From: Metamycoplasma auris
GTDB taxonomy: Bacteria > Bacillota_I > Bacilli_A > Mycoplasmatales > Metamycoplasmataceae
NCBI RefSeq assembly: GCF_003253435.1
Contig: NZ_QKUB01000004.1
Location: 1 to 62,226, forward strand
Length of the DNA stretch: 62,226 nucleotides
Reading direction: 5' to 3'
Every line of letters starts with the position of its first letter. Within the stretch, counting starts at the first letter, position 1. Made by a program: the position numbers and the translations under genes. Shown in pieces: positions 9,542 through 18,719 of this stretch. The notes beneath the pieces were generated by a model. It saw only the letters and a program-made list of their open reading frames with translations, ran no database searches and was not told the origin of the DNA.

Positions 9542-10540
9542 ATGAATGATAACAAGGAAAAAAAACAAATTGATATTGGTTTAATTCTAAAAGAGATTGA
9601 AAAGGAATTTGGCAAAGAATCAATTATGCTATTAGGAGAAGAACCTAGTATAATTCCTGATACCTTTAGTTCAGGGTCACTTTGTATTGATAATATCTTA
9701 GGAATTGGTGGATGGCCCAAAGGAAGAATTATTGAAATTTTTGGACCTGAAAGTAGTGGAAAAACAACATTAGCATTACATGCAATTGCTGAAATACAAA
9801 AAACTGGAGGAATTGCAGCTTTCATTGATGCTGAGCATTCAATCGATCCAATCTATGCAAGAAATTTAGGTGTTGATATTAAAAATTTAATTTTAGCACA
9901 ACCTAGTTCAGGAGAAGAAGCACTCGAGATTGTAGACCGACTAGTAAAAACAGGAGCAATTGATTTAATTGTGGTTGATTCAGTTGCGGCATTAGTGCCT
10001 GAAGTTGAACTAAATGGGGAAATGCGAGATCAAACTATTGGGGCGCAAGCAAGACTTATGTCTAAAGCACTTCGAAAGATTACAGGGACGTTATCAAAAA
10101 ATAAGACGGCTATTATTTTCTTAAATCAAATAAGAGAAAAAATTGGTGTTTTATTTGGTAATCCTGAAACAACAACCGGAGGTAAGGCGCTTAAGTTTTA
10201 TTCTTCGATTAGATTAGAAGTTAGAAAAGTTCAAAATATAACGAACAATGGAGATATAACAGGTAATCAAATAAAATGCAAGGTTGTAAAAAATAAGTTA
10301 GCTCCGCCATATAAGAGTACACAAATTGAAATTATATTTTCAAAAGGTATTTCAAAAGTTTCCGAAGTAATTCAACTAGCTGAAGCATATCAAATTATCA
10401 ATCGAAGAGGGTCTTGATATAGTTATAATGGTGAAAATATTGCACAAGGACAACTAAATTTATCATTATTATTACAAACTAATAAGAACTTATATGATGA
10501 AATTTATAACTTAGTTATTGGCAAATTAAGTAATGATTAA
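9542..10540 (+). CDS. recA: Recombinase RecA
   Basis: ATP-dependent strand-exchange protein for homologous recombination. Walker A is GPESSGKTT at about residues 68-76, Walker B is IDLIVVDSVAAL, and the loop region shows GEMRDQTIGAQARLMSKALR. FLNQIREKIGVLFGNPETTTGGKALKFY is the conserved core. Length is 332 residues; a TGA at 10415 is Trp (RRGSW), and the last 40 residues lie beyond it. GGAGG lies 7 bases before the ATG. It is transcribed alone, between the pheT terminator and the next promoter. With dinB and rarA it shows that this genome keeps a repair and tolerance set. Confidence 0.97.
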
Positions 10541-10623
10541 GCATCTTATTTATATTTAAAACTTAATTTATTCTGCATGATTTTTTAATAAAATAAGTTA
10601 GTTTATAAAGGTAGTAAATTATA

Positions 10624-10637
10624 TATAATTTAGTACT
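10624..10637 (+). promoter_or_regulatory. TATAAT box 8 bases before ATG 10638 (leaderless promoter)
   Basis: The hexamer at 10624-10629 ends 8 bases before the start codon and no Shine-Dalgarno sequence is present, as for rarA. Confidence 0.55.
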
Positions 10638-11441
10638 ATGAAAAAGGAAAATTTGAATGTTTTATTTCTTGGCGATATTTTTGGCAAACCAGGCATAGAT
10701 TTTGTAAAAAAACATCTTAGAAATTTAATTGATGATAATGATGTCGACTTTGTTGTTGCCCAGGCTGAAAATGTATCGGGAAGAAAAGGTTTTGTTCCTG
10801 ATGATTACTACGAATTGAAGGCATCGGGGATTGATGCCTTCACACTTGGGAATCATGTTTGGGCAAAAAAAGAAATCATGGAGATCATTAATAACAATGA
10901 CCTTATACGTCCAATCAATATTGATGATGGATATGAGGGACAAGGGATTAGATTCTTTGATGTTAAGGGTAATAAAGTTGCAATTATGTCATTTATGGGA
11001 ATTACATTCAATCCATTGTTAGAACCGTGAAAACAACAAGCAGCTAATAATTTTTTCGATAAATTCGATGAGGTTTATAATCCTAACTTAGCAGATTATT
11101 GAATAATTGATTTTCATGCTGAAACTACTTCAGAAAAGTCAGTTTTTTCACTTTATGTTGATGGTAAAGTGGATGCAATTTTTGGCACACATACACATGT
11201 GCAAACTAATGATGCAAGACTTTTACCTAATGGTACATATTGTGTAACTGATGTTGGAATGTGTGGACCAAGAGATTGTGCAATCGGTTCAAATTTTGAA
11301 GAAGTGTATCAAAAAATGCGATATGATGCAAGAGTGCCATTTAAGGTATCAACTAATAAATGTGAACTTAATGCAGTATTGTTTAAATTAACTAAGAACA
11401 AAAATGATAAGAAAATAAAATTAATTAATATTTGGGAGTAA
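10638..11441 (+). CDS. YmdB/TIGR00282-family metallophosphoesterase
   Basis: Calcineurin-type phosphoesterase of the family of B. subtilis YmdB, which hydrolyses 2',3'-cyclic nucleotides and influences RNase Y activity. The metal-binding motifs are all present: GDIFGKPG (about residues 12-19), AENVSGRKGF, GNHVWAKKE, DFHAETTSEK and GTHTHVQTNDARLLP. Length is 267 residues, as usual. TGA at 11028 and 11100 are Trp. It starts a co-oriented run (nusB, tlyA, sufS, sufU, dinB, nadD) and appears leaderless. The exact substrate in mycoplasmas is inferred from the family. Confidence 0.9.
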
Positions 11442-11443
11442 CA

Positions 11444-11875
11444 ATGGAGACTAAAAAGGATATTCAAACTAAGAGTAATTTTTTAGTTAAAAAATACCAT
11501 TTTCGAAAAAATATTATTAATTATATTTATCAGTTTGAACTTTTTGAAACTAATCTAAGTACTGCGGAGATAATAAATAATAAATTAAATATAGTAAATG
11601 AAGATGAATTAAAGACACTTGAATTAATTGAAAGTAAATATGAAACACTTAAGAGTATTGCAAGAAAGTTTTTATTAAATTCATGAGAGTGAAGACGTAT
11701 TAGTCCACTAGCTAGAGCAATTATTATTTTTGGTATTTATGAATTAAGTTATAACGAACCAAAGGTTGTAATCAATGAGATGATTAATATTTCAAAATTA
11801 TTATCACCTAATGATGATTATAAGTTTATAAATGGTATTTTAGATAAAGTATCTAAACAAATAATTAATAGATAA
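11444..11875 (+). CDS. nusB: Transcription antitermination factor NusB-like protein
   Basis: Small helical RNA-binding protein which, with S10, acts in rRNA antitermination. The C-terminal half gives the assignment: SPLARAIIIFGIYELSYN, then a motif resembling VVINEMINISKLL and FINGILDKV, matching the NusB pattern. The N-terminal part is diverged. Start ATG 11444 is preceded by GGGAG at 5-bp spacing; ATG 11432 in the same frame is possible but overlaps the end of the preceding gene. Length 143 residues; TGA codons at about 11684 and 11690 are Trp. The next gene begins 3 bases after its stop. Confidence 0.85.
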
Positions 11876-11878
11876 GAT

Positions 11879-12616
11879 ATGAAATTTAGTTTAAAAGAAT
11901 TAATTAAAAAACAATATGACATTGACGATAAGACTATAGAATCTTTGGCAATGCAAGGTCGTATTTATGTTAATAATGAAAAAGTATTTTTAGCAACGAC
12001 AAGATATGATGAATCAGTTAACATAAAAGTTCAATATCAAAAAGAAAAATACGTCTCAAGAGGCGCTTATAAATTAAAAGAAGCAATTGAAAAATTTCAA
12101 ATAAGTCCCAAAGATCTAGTTTGCCTGGATATTGGTTCCTCAACTGGAGGGTTTGTTCAGATTCTTTTGGAAAATGAAGCAAAAAAAGTTTATGCATTAG
12201 ATTCAGGTACAAATCAATTAGATTATTCATTACGCACAAATAAAAAAGTTGTTGTGTATGAAAAGACAAATTTAAAAAATATAACAAGTAATTTATTTAG
12301 TGAGGATATTGAATTAGTTACATGTGATGTTTCTTTTATAAGTCTTAAGCATGTTTTTGAAGTATGTAACAAAACTTTTAATAATAATACTAAATTAATT
12401 GTCTTAATAAAACCACAATTTGAAGCAAGTAAAAAATATGTCGAACCTGGTGGATATGTTGATGAAAAATATCATCCATATTTAAAAAATAAAATTATTG
12501 AAATTGCAAAACTAAATAATTTTGTACTACAAAAAGAAATTATAAGAAGTCCAATTTTGGGTGATAAGTCAAAGAATATTGAATATTTAGCATATTTTAA
12601 GAAGGAGAAAAAATAG
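11879..12616 (+). CDS. tlyA: TlyA-family RNA methyltransferase (S4 plus FtsJ-like domains)
   Basis: TlyA proteins carry an S4 RNA-binding domain followed by a Rossmann methyltransferase domain. In mycobacteria TlyA 2'-O-methylates rRNA; the name hemolysin is historical. Here residues 1-55 form the S4-like part. KYVSRGAYKLKEAIEKF leads into the SAM-binding motif CLDIGSSTGGF (about residues 81-91). TCDVSFISLK and LIKPQFEA are later motifs. Length 245 residues, typical. It sits in the compact nusB-tlyA-sufS cluster with gaps of 3 bases on each side. Confidence 0.9.
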   Translation: MKFSLKELIKKQYDIDDKTIESLAMQGRIYVNNEKVFLATTRYDESVNIKVQYQKEKYVSRGAYKLKEAIEKFQISPKDLVCLDIGSSTGGFVQILLENEAKKVYALDSGTNQLDYSLRTNKKVVVYEKTNLKNITSNLFSEDIELVTCDVSFISLKHVFEVCNKTFNNNTKLIVLIKPQFEASKKYVEPGGYVDEKYHPYLKNKIIEIAKLNNFVLQKEIIRSPILGDKSKNIEYLAYFKKEKK

Positions 12617-12619
12617 ATA

Positions 12620-13795
12620 ATGTTTGAATTAGATATGAAGAAATTATTCCCAATGTTTAAAAATAATTCAAATATTGTTTATTTAGACAATGCTGCCTTA
12701 ACATTTAAACCACAGGTTGTAATTAATAAAGGCACTGAGTTTTATGAAAAATATTCAATTTCAACAAGGACATCTGATTCAAAATTAGGTATTAAGATTA
12801 GTTCAATGATCAATGAAGTAAGAAAAAAAGTTGCGAAATTAATTAATTCAAAATCAAATGAGGTTATTTTTAGTCAGGGTACCACTGATGGACTCAATCA
12901 AATTGCAATGATGCTATCAAAAATTATTGATCAAGGAACAATATTATTAAGTTATTTCAATCACTCATCCGCAATTGTTCCATTTCTTGAAAATTTTAAG
13001 AACAAGAATATTGAGATTAAATATTTTGAAACTGAGAAAGATATACTTAACTCAATAGATGCAAATACTAAAATTGTTGTGATTCCACAAAAAACTAATA
13101 ACTTTCAAGTTGACTATAATTTGATTGAAATCTATAGAAAATGTAAAGAATATAAAGCAATCTTAATTAATGATGCAGCGCAAGCAATTGTGCATGAACA
13201 AGTGAATTTTAACTATTGTGATGTTTTAGTATTCTCAGCTAATAAATTATATGGGCCCACAGGCATAGGAGTTTTGGCTATCAAGGAAGATTTACTAAAA
13301 AAACTTTCTCCAATAAAATTTGGAGGTGGTCAGGTACAAGATATCTATGAAAATTTTGATTGAAATCTTAGAAAATTAGGAACTAAATGAGAACCTGGAA
13401 CACCAAATTTTGCTGGAATTGTTCAATTAGGAGAAGCAGTTTCTTTCTTTAGTTCATTTAAAATTGAAGAAATTATAGCGTATGAAAAAGAACTTGCAAA
13501 TTATGCATATGATAAACTTTTAAAAATAAATAATGTTGAAATTGCATCAAAAAGAGGCGATGAAATAATTTTATTTAATTTTAAAAATATTCCATCGCAA
13601 GATGTAGCATCATATTTAGGAAATAGAGATATATATGTACGTTCTGGTTCATTTTGTTCTTATAAGTTTAAGGATATAGATAAATATACTAACTCTTATG
13701 TTAGAGTATCTTTAGCAATGTATAATACAAAAAAAGATATCGATATATTAGTTGACACCTTAAGAGATGGAGGCAATTTCATTGAAATTCTATAA
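12620..13795 (+). CDS. sufS: Cysteine desulfurase (SufS/Csd type)
   Basis: PLP enzyme that takes sulfur from cysteine for Fe-S or thio-modification chemistry. The PLP lysine lies in FSANKLYGPTGIGVL (about residue 213), INDAAQAIVH supplies the PLP-stacking and Asp residues, and the persulfide cysteine is in RSGSFCSYKF near residue 340. Length is 391 residues. It is divergent from classical SufS but all key residues are present. TGA codons at 13361 and 13388 are Trp. It overlaps the start of sufU, which gives a minimal two-gene sulfur-transfer unit without sufBCD. ATG follows GGAGAAAAAATAGATA. Confidence 0.88.
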
Positions 13796-14204
13796 TAACC
13801 AAGAAAAGCAAAAAATAATTTTTGAGAATTATTCAAATCCTAAATATAAATTAGATAGGAAAGAAAATTCTGGTATATCTGAGCATTCTTCAATCTGTGT
13901 TGATGAAATTGAGTTGCATCTAACCTTTCAAAATAATATTTTAACTGATGCCAAATATTATGCAATTGGTTGTGCTATATTTCTTTCAAGTATTGAAATA
14001 ATGATTAAAGAACTTATAAATAAGAGTAAAAATGAAATAAATTTAATACTAGATAATTATTTTAAATTAATCAATAAGGCTGACCATAACAAAGATATTG
14101 AATTAGGTGAATTGTGTGTTTTTGAAAATGTTAAGGTTCATCTAAATCGTTTAGAATGTGCATCGATAGTTTATCGTGCATTTAAAAAAGGATTAAATGG
14201 GTAG
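13782..14204 (+). CDS. sufU: SufU/IscU-like scaffold or sulfur-relay protein
   Basis: SufU-type protein (140 residues from the TTG start). The three expected cysteines are seen in ICVDEIEL, AIGCAIF and RLECASIVY, and the Asp two residues after the first Cys is kept (C-V-D for C-G-D). NYSNPKYKL matches the family N-terminal block. I prefer TTG 13782 because GGAGG sits 8 bases upstream (13769-13773); ATG 13767 is in frame and would add five residues but has a poor ribosome site. It overlaps sufS upstream and dinB downstream. In Firmicutes SufU is a zinc-dependent sulfur acceptor for SufS, which fits the pair seen here. Confidence 0.85.
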   Translation: MKFYNNQEKQKIIFENYSNPKYKLDRKENSGISEHSSICVDEIELHLTFQNNILTDAKYYAIGCAIFLSSIEIMIKELINKSKNEINLILDNYFKLINKADHNKDIELGELCVFENVKVHLNRLECASIVYRAFKKGLNG

Positions 14205-15450
14205 AATTATTTTTCACATTGATATGGATTCATTTTTTGTAAGCTGTGAGCGTTCAAAAAATGAGACATTAAATAACAAACCAGTAATTATTGCCTCAAA
14301 TTCAAAGCGGGCAATTGTTACTGCTATGTCATATGAAGTAAAAAATCAAGGTTTCAAGGTTGGTGACCCATTTTATCTTGTAAAAGATAAGATAAAAAAT
14401 CTAATTATTATTGAACCACATTATGAGTTATATTCATTAGTATCAAAGAAGATATTTCAATTCATTGAAGAATTTTTTAGTTCAAAGATAGAAATATACT
14501 CAATTGATGAATGCTATATTGATGTTACTGATGAAGTTAAAAAATTTCATTCGCCACATACGATGGCAAAAGAAATTCAGACAAAAATTCTTGAGGTTTT
14601 TAAAATTCCATGCTCAATTGGAATTTCTTATACAAAATTCCTAGCAAAAATGTCAACTAATAAGATAAAACCATTTGGAATTCTTGAAACTACTAAAAAG
14701 GATATAAAACAAAACTTCTATAATCTTCCAGTTAACAAAATTTTTGGGGTTGGTAAAGGAATAGCTCCTAAATTACAAAAAAATAATATAAATACTTATG
14801 AAGATTTGATTAATTGTGAAAATGATATTTTATTAAAAAATATATTTGGAAAAAATTACTACCTTTTTATTAATGATTTAAAAGGTGAAAATAGCAAACA
14901 ACATATATTATCCACTGATGTAAAAAGTATTAGTAACTCAAAAACCTTTATGAATGAAGATTATGATAATTTAAATATATTACTCAATGAATTAAAAATA
15001 ATTACCTTAAATATTTCCGAAAGGGCCAAAGACCTAAATTTAGAAGGTAAAGAAATTTCAATTTCAATAAGAAATCAGGATCGAATTTGAATTCATAGAA
15101 ATAAAAAAATGCCAAGTTTAACTAATGATTTTAATATTCTATGAAAATATATATCCAATTTATTTATCAATTTATGAGATGATAATAAAGTGAGAGGTCT
15201 TGGTGTCACACTTAGTTCATTAGTTTCAATCTTCGATGATAGTAATTCATTAAACTTATTTGATGTTGAATCTAAAAATTTAGTCGAAAGAATAATTTCA
15301 GAGAATAATTTTGCAATAGGAAAAAATACCCTTAAAACTCTTGATCAATATAAAAAAGAAATTAACAAAAATTCAGAAAATATAAGATTTTTACGAAAAA
15401 ATACAAAATCTTATAACAAAAAAATAAATTTGGAGGATGAATGAGAATAG
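14197..15450 (+). CDS. dinB: DNA polymerase IV (Y-family, DinB/UmuC)
   Basis: Error-prone lesion-bypass polymerase. Catalytic acidic residues lie in HIDMDSFFVSCE (about residues 7-18) and in YSIDECYIDV (about residues 104-113). SIGISYTKFLAKMSTNKIKP and the HhH segment VNKIFGVGKGIAPKL follow, then the little-finger domain. A beta-clamp-binding peptide may be the NSLNLFDV segment. Length is 417 residues; five in-frame TGA codons are Trp, including the one four codons before the TAG at 15448. It overlaps sufU by 8 bases and nadD by 10 bases, so translation is probably coupled. Confidence 0.93.
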
Positions 15451-16544
15451 GAATTTATGGCGGCAGTTTCAATCCAATTCATAAAGGACATATTGAAGTT
15501 GCCAAATTTGCAATATCAAATCTAAAACTTGATAAGTTATTTTTTGTTCCTTCAAATAAGAATCCACTAAAGAATGCAAGCGAGTATGTTGATTCCAAAC
15601 ATAGAATTAAAATGATTGAATTTGTATTAGAAGATAAGATGTTTATTTCGCAATTTGAAACAAATAGAAAAGGCAATTCTTACTCGATAGATACAATAAA
15701 TTATTTTCGAAGCAAGTTTCCTGATGATGAGGTATATTTTTTAATTGGAACTGATAATATTAATACATTAAATAAATGAAAAAATATTAATGACATTGCT
15801 AAGAAAGTTCAATTAGTAGCTTTTAATCGGGGCAATAAATATTCAAAAATAAACATTAAAAAATATAATGTTAAGTTATTAGAAAATCCAGTATGAAATT
15901 ATTCATCAACTGAATACAAAAAGGGTAATTTTTGAATGGTTGAGAATGTAGTTCAGGAATATATTGGACAGAATTTCTTATATTTTAATGATCTTGCAAA
16001 AAATATGCTATTTGATCCTAAAAACAAGGATAAACAATTTCGTTATTTTCATCTTACTTGGACAGCAGAATTCGCGGTTAATCTAGCAAAAAAATTAGAT
16101 TATAAAATAAAAAATGCTTATCAGGCTGGAATGGCACATGATATAACTAAATTTTGAGATATCGAAAAGTCATATGAATTTTTAAAGAAATATGGTTACG
16201 ATAAGAGTAATCTAGAAGTATATAAATTGCATCAAACCACAGCTTATTACTGACTTCGTGATGAATATAAATATAATAACGAAGAAGTACTAAATGCGAT
16301 TAAAAAGCACACCTCCTTAGACATGGAATTAAGTGTGCTTGATAAGATATTGTATGTAGCAGACAAAATTAGTAAAGGCAGACGCTGAGAGGGCATTGAG
16401 AAAATAAGAAAATTAAGTTTTGAAAATTTTGATTTCGCATTTTCATATTTAGTTAAAAGATGCGCTGAATATGAAAGTGAAGTAAGAGGCCATGTTTTTA
16501 GCGAACAGCAAAAAAATATATATAAAAAATGAGGTAATTTTTAA
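15441..16544 (+). CDS. nadD: Fused nicotinate-nucleotide adenylyltransferase (NadD) and YqeK HD-domain hydrolase
   Basis: One continuous frame of 367 residues once TGA is read as Trp. Residues 1-165 are NadD: GGSFNPIHKGH is the ATP-binding HxGH motif, FVPSNKNPLK and FLIGTDN follow, and SSTEYKKG stands at the place of the SSTxIR motif. This half makes NaAD in NAD synthesis. Residues about 175-367 are a YqeK-type HD phosphohydrolase (in other bacteria a symmetrical Ap4A hydrolase): FHLTWTAEFAVNL, GMAHDITKF with the HD pair, an H in KKHTSLDM and YVADKISKGRR. In most Firmicutes these are two adjacent genes. It is the last gene of the run and a terminator follows. Confidence 0.93.
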
Positions 16545-16558
16545 CCTCAATTTTTTTA
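16524..16558. terminator. Bidirectional terminator between nadD and a minus-strand gene
   Basis: TGAGGT (16530-16535) pairs with ACCTCA (16544-16549), flanked by an A run on the left and a T run on the right, so it can terminate transcripts from either side. Its left part includes the last codons of nadD. Confidence 0.7.
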
Positions 16559-16560
16559 TT

Positions 16561-16974
16561 CTAGGTTTGTGAAAGATCTGTTTGCATTGTGTTATCAGAC
16601 TTGGAATTTTCTATTTTATATTTTTTAAGTCCTGATAGTGATAAGGCAGCAGCAATTATTGTACATGGGAATACAAAGAAACCAACAATGTACAATATTA
16701 TAGCTATTGTTAAGTCACGTTTACTTGCATAAATTGTTCCAAAGATTTCAAATATGAAACCTGTAATTAATAAAGCCAAATAACTTAGTGAAACCAATAT
16801 TAATATTGTAACCATGACTGTCGATCGATGTGAAGGACTTGCGCTATCTGGTGACAATAAACTAAATGGAAAAATAAGCAAAAATAGTAGAACAAAACTA
16901 AATGGTTGTATAGACGATAGAACAATGTTAGCAATATGAATCTTTTTTTCCTTATTATATTCTTTTTCTTGCAA
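16561..16974 (-). CDS. Small membrane protein, paralogue of the 18010-18360 product
   Basis: 137-residue protein of unknown function, probably starting at TTG 16974, with AGGA about 10 bases upstream. It has three or four hydrophobic segments at about residues 20-42, 52-75 and 86-110. The segment TIYASKRDLTIAIILYIVGF resembles TIKAFIQGSIWGGILYIIGF in the other small protein, which gives the paralogy. The C-terminus is polar and probably cytoplasmic. No enzyme motif is seen. It lies downstream of, and in the same direction as, the SDR gene. Confidence 0.7.
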   Translation of the reverse strand: MQEKEYNKEKKIHIANIVLSSIQPFSFVLLFLLIFPFSLLSPDSASPSHRSTVMVTILILVSLSYLALLITGFIFEIFGTIYASKRDLTIAIILYIVGFFVFPCTIIAAALSLSGLKKYKIENSKSDNTMQTDLSQT

Positions 16975-17092
16975 TTTATTTATTCCTAATTATAAATGAT
17001 AAATTATGTATGAATGAAGTGGGTTGAATAACTAAAATATAATTCATACATATATTTATTTTATTGCATTGCTTATTAATTTTTAAAAATTG

Positions 17093-17827
17093 TTAAACGT
17101 CAGTTTCATTAGTATGAGATAACATTATTTCCTTGATTGAAATTTCTTGCGGTAGTGAATAAACATAAAATGCTGTTTCAGCAATTGTTATTGGTTTTAG
17201 TCCACCATTAATTTCATCTCTTCATTTCTTATAATCGTCGTATATTTCTTTATTTTTTGTATTTTCTAGGAGATTGGTATCAACTATTGCTGGTTCAATA
17301 AGGCAAAATCTTATTTTTGTGCTAGCTAATTCTCTTCTTATTTGTTCAGTCACAGCATTGACGGCAAATTTTGTTGAATTATAAACTGCGTGATTTGAAT
17401 AAGTGTATCTACCTGCGACACTTGAAATATTAATTATTGTTCCCCAATTTCGTTCAACCATACTATGCAATACTGCATCCATGCCATTGATTACACCTTT
17501 AATATTTGTATCTAACATATCATATTTTTCATTTAAATCCTGGCGATCATATCTTTCTAGATACATCACACCTGCATTATTAATAAGTAAATCTACAGGC
17601 CCGAATTTATCCTCAGCTTCAATAATACTTATTTTAAGTGCTTGATAGTCTTTTACATCAACTTTATTAACGATAAGGTTATTTGATTGTATTTCTTTAA
17701 TTACGTCAATTTCTTTATCAATAGCTAAAATTAAAAACCCTTTTTCTAGAAATAAATTAACGCAAGCAAGTCCAATCCCAGAATTTGCTCCAGTAATTAC
17801 TACTAAGGATTTATTTTTATTTTTCAT
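17093..17827 (-). CDS. Short-chain dehydrogenase/reductase (SDR)
   Basis: NAD(P)-dependent oxidoreductase of the classical SDR type, 244 residues. The nucleotide-binding motif is TGANSGIG (about residues 12-19) and LLINNAGVMY is the NNAG motif. The catalytic Ser is in INISSVAG and the Tyr-xxx-Lys is YNSTK. PAIVDTNL is the usual post-catalytic segment. Asp at the end of the second strand (LAIDKE) suggests a preference for NAD(H). A TGA at 17220-17222 is Trp and the last 42 residues lie beyond it. GAGGAA precedes the ATG. Substrate unknown. Its neighbours on both sides are small paralogous membrane proteins. Confidence 0.9.
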
Positions 17828-17940
17828 AATTCCTCACATATATTTTTAATTCAAAATTAAACAATAAATATTTTTAGTATCTTTTAAGTATATAAGAAAA
17901 AATGAATCTATTAAACTTAATCTTACTAACTAAAAAAATA

Positions 17941-17982
17941 AAAAATGCTTAAGTGTGTTAAGAAATCCTTAAGCATTTTTTT
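17941..17982. terminator. Hairpin terminator between the SDR gene and the small membrane gene at 18010
   Basis: AAAAATGCTTAAG (17941-17953) pairs perfectly with CTTAAGCATTTTT (17968-17980). The stem is T-rich on the exit side in both directions, so it can end the minus-strand gene at 18010. Confidence 0.8.
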
Positions 17983-18009
17983 ATAAAAAATTTTATTTGG
18001 TATGTTTAT

Positions 18010-18360
18010 TTACATTTTTGGTGAATGTGCCGCTGCAACTACTGAGGCAATTAGAGCAAATGGTGTTAGGACAAAACCAATTATGTATAGAATTCCACCT
18101 CAGATTGAACCTTGGATAAAGGCCTTAATTGTTGCAATGATTTGTACAATAAACATTGATAAGCTTAGTAAAGCTAAAACAACTCAGAAAGCAATCGCTG
18201 TAGCACTTACTAAATTTGTTGTCTTAGCAGCTTCTGGTGCCTTTTGATTTACATTAACTAGAAAACCTAGTGTTGCTAATGTTACAAATATTCAAATCAC
18301 TGTTAATGAGAATAATACAACATAAGCAATATAGTGACCTGTGTGTTTTTTATTTCCCAT
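18010..18360 (-). CDS. Small membrane protein, paralogue of the 16561-16974 product
   Basis: 116-residue protein starting MGNKKHTGHY at ATG 18360, with AGGA upstream, and ending at TAA 18010-18012. It is hidden under the standard code because several Trp are TGA. Hydrophobic segments lie at about residues 10-35, 52-75 and 85-108. The segment ATIKAFIQGSIWGGILYIIGF aligns with the other small protein. The C-terminus is short. Function unknown. Both paralogues are 115-140 residues with the same layout and flank the SDR gene, so they may arise from a tandem duplication. Confidence 0.75.
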
Positions 18361-18598
18361 AATTTTTCCTAAATTAAGATTAATTATTTTAATTTATTTA
18401 GATTTTAACAACATTAATTATAAATATTAAGACCTAAAATTCGTTATTTTTATTCAGATTTAAAGAATATGCTAACAATTTCTAGTACTTTGATAACTAG
18501 CAATTATCATATGATTACCATAAAGAATTAATATTAAATATCCTTAATATATATAACTAAGCAAAATAAAAACATAAAAAAATTAACAAATAAAAAAA
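18361..18598. other. Intergenic region upstream of dnaK, no gene seen
   Basis: AT-rich spacer between the divergent small membrane gene and dnaK. It carries the minus-strand ribosome site and presumed promoter at its left end. I see no open frame with coding character and no RNA gene. Confidence 0.5.
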
Positions 18599-18625
18599 TT
18601 GGCACTCTTTTTTTGAAAGTGCTAA
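18599..18625 (+). promoter_or_regulatory. CIRCE operator (HrcA binding site) of dnaK
   Basis: The inverted repeat is TTGGCACTC (18599-18607), 9 bases, AAGTGCTAA (18617-18625). It matches the consensus TTAGCACTC-N9-GAGTGCTAA at 16 of 18 positions. A -10-like TATGAT follows at 18630-18635, so bound HrcA would block the promoter. This predicts heat induction of dnaK. Confidence 0.93.
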
Positions 18626-18719
18626 AAAGTATGATAAAATAATCTTGGAAATTATATTGGATAACTTCTAAATATATTTTTTTCTAGATATATTAAACAA
18701 GGAGATTAAGAGATTAAAT

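Noticed and set aside
9505..9825. Minus-strand frame opposite recA, and similar frames opposite deoC, rnhC, pheT, dnaK and prs.
   Set aside because: Antisense shadows of well-identified genes; no ribosome sites and no family resemblance.
18002..18247. Plus-strand open frame of 81 codons.
   Set aside because: It lies opposite the minus-strand small membrane gene (18010-18360), which has a ribosome site, a terminator and a paralogue.
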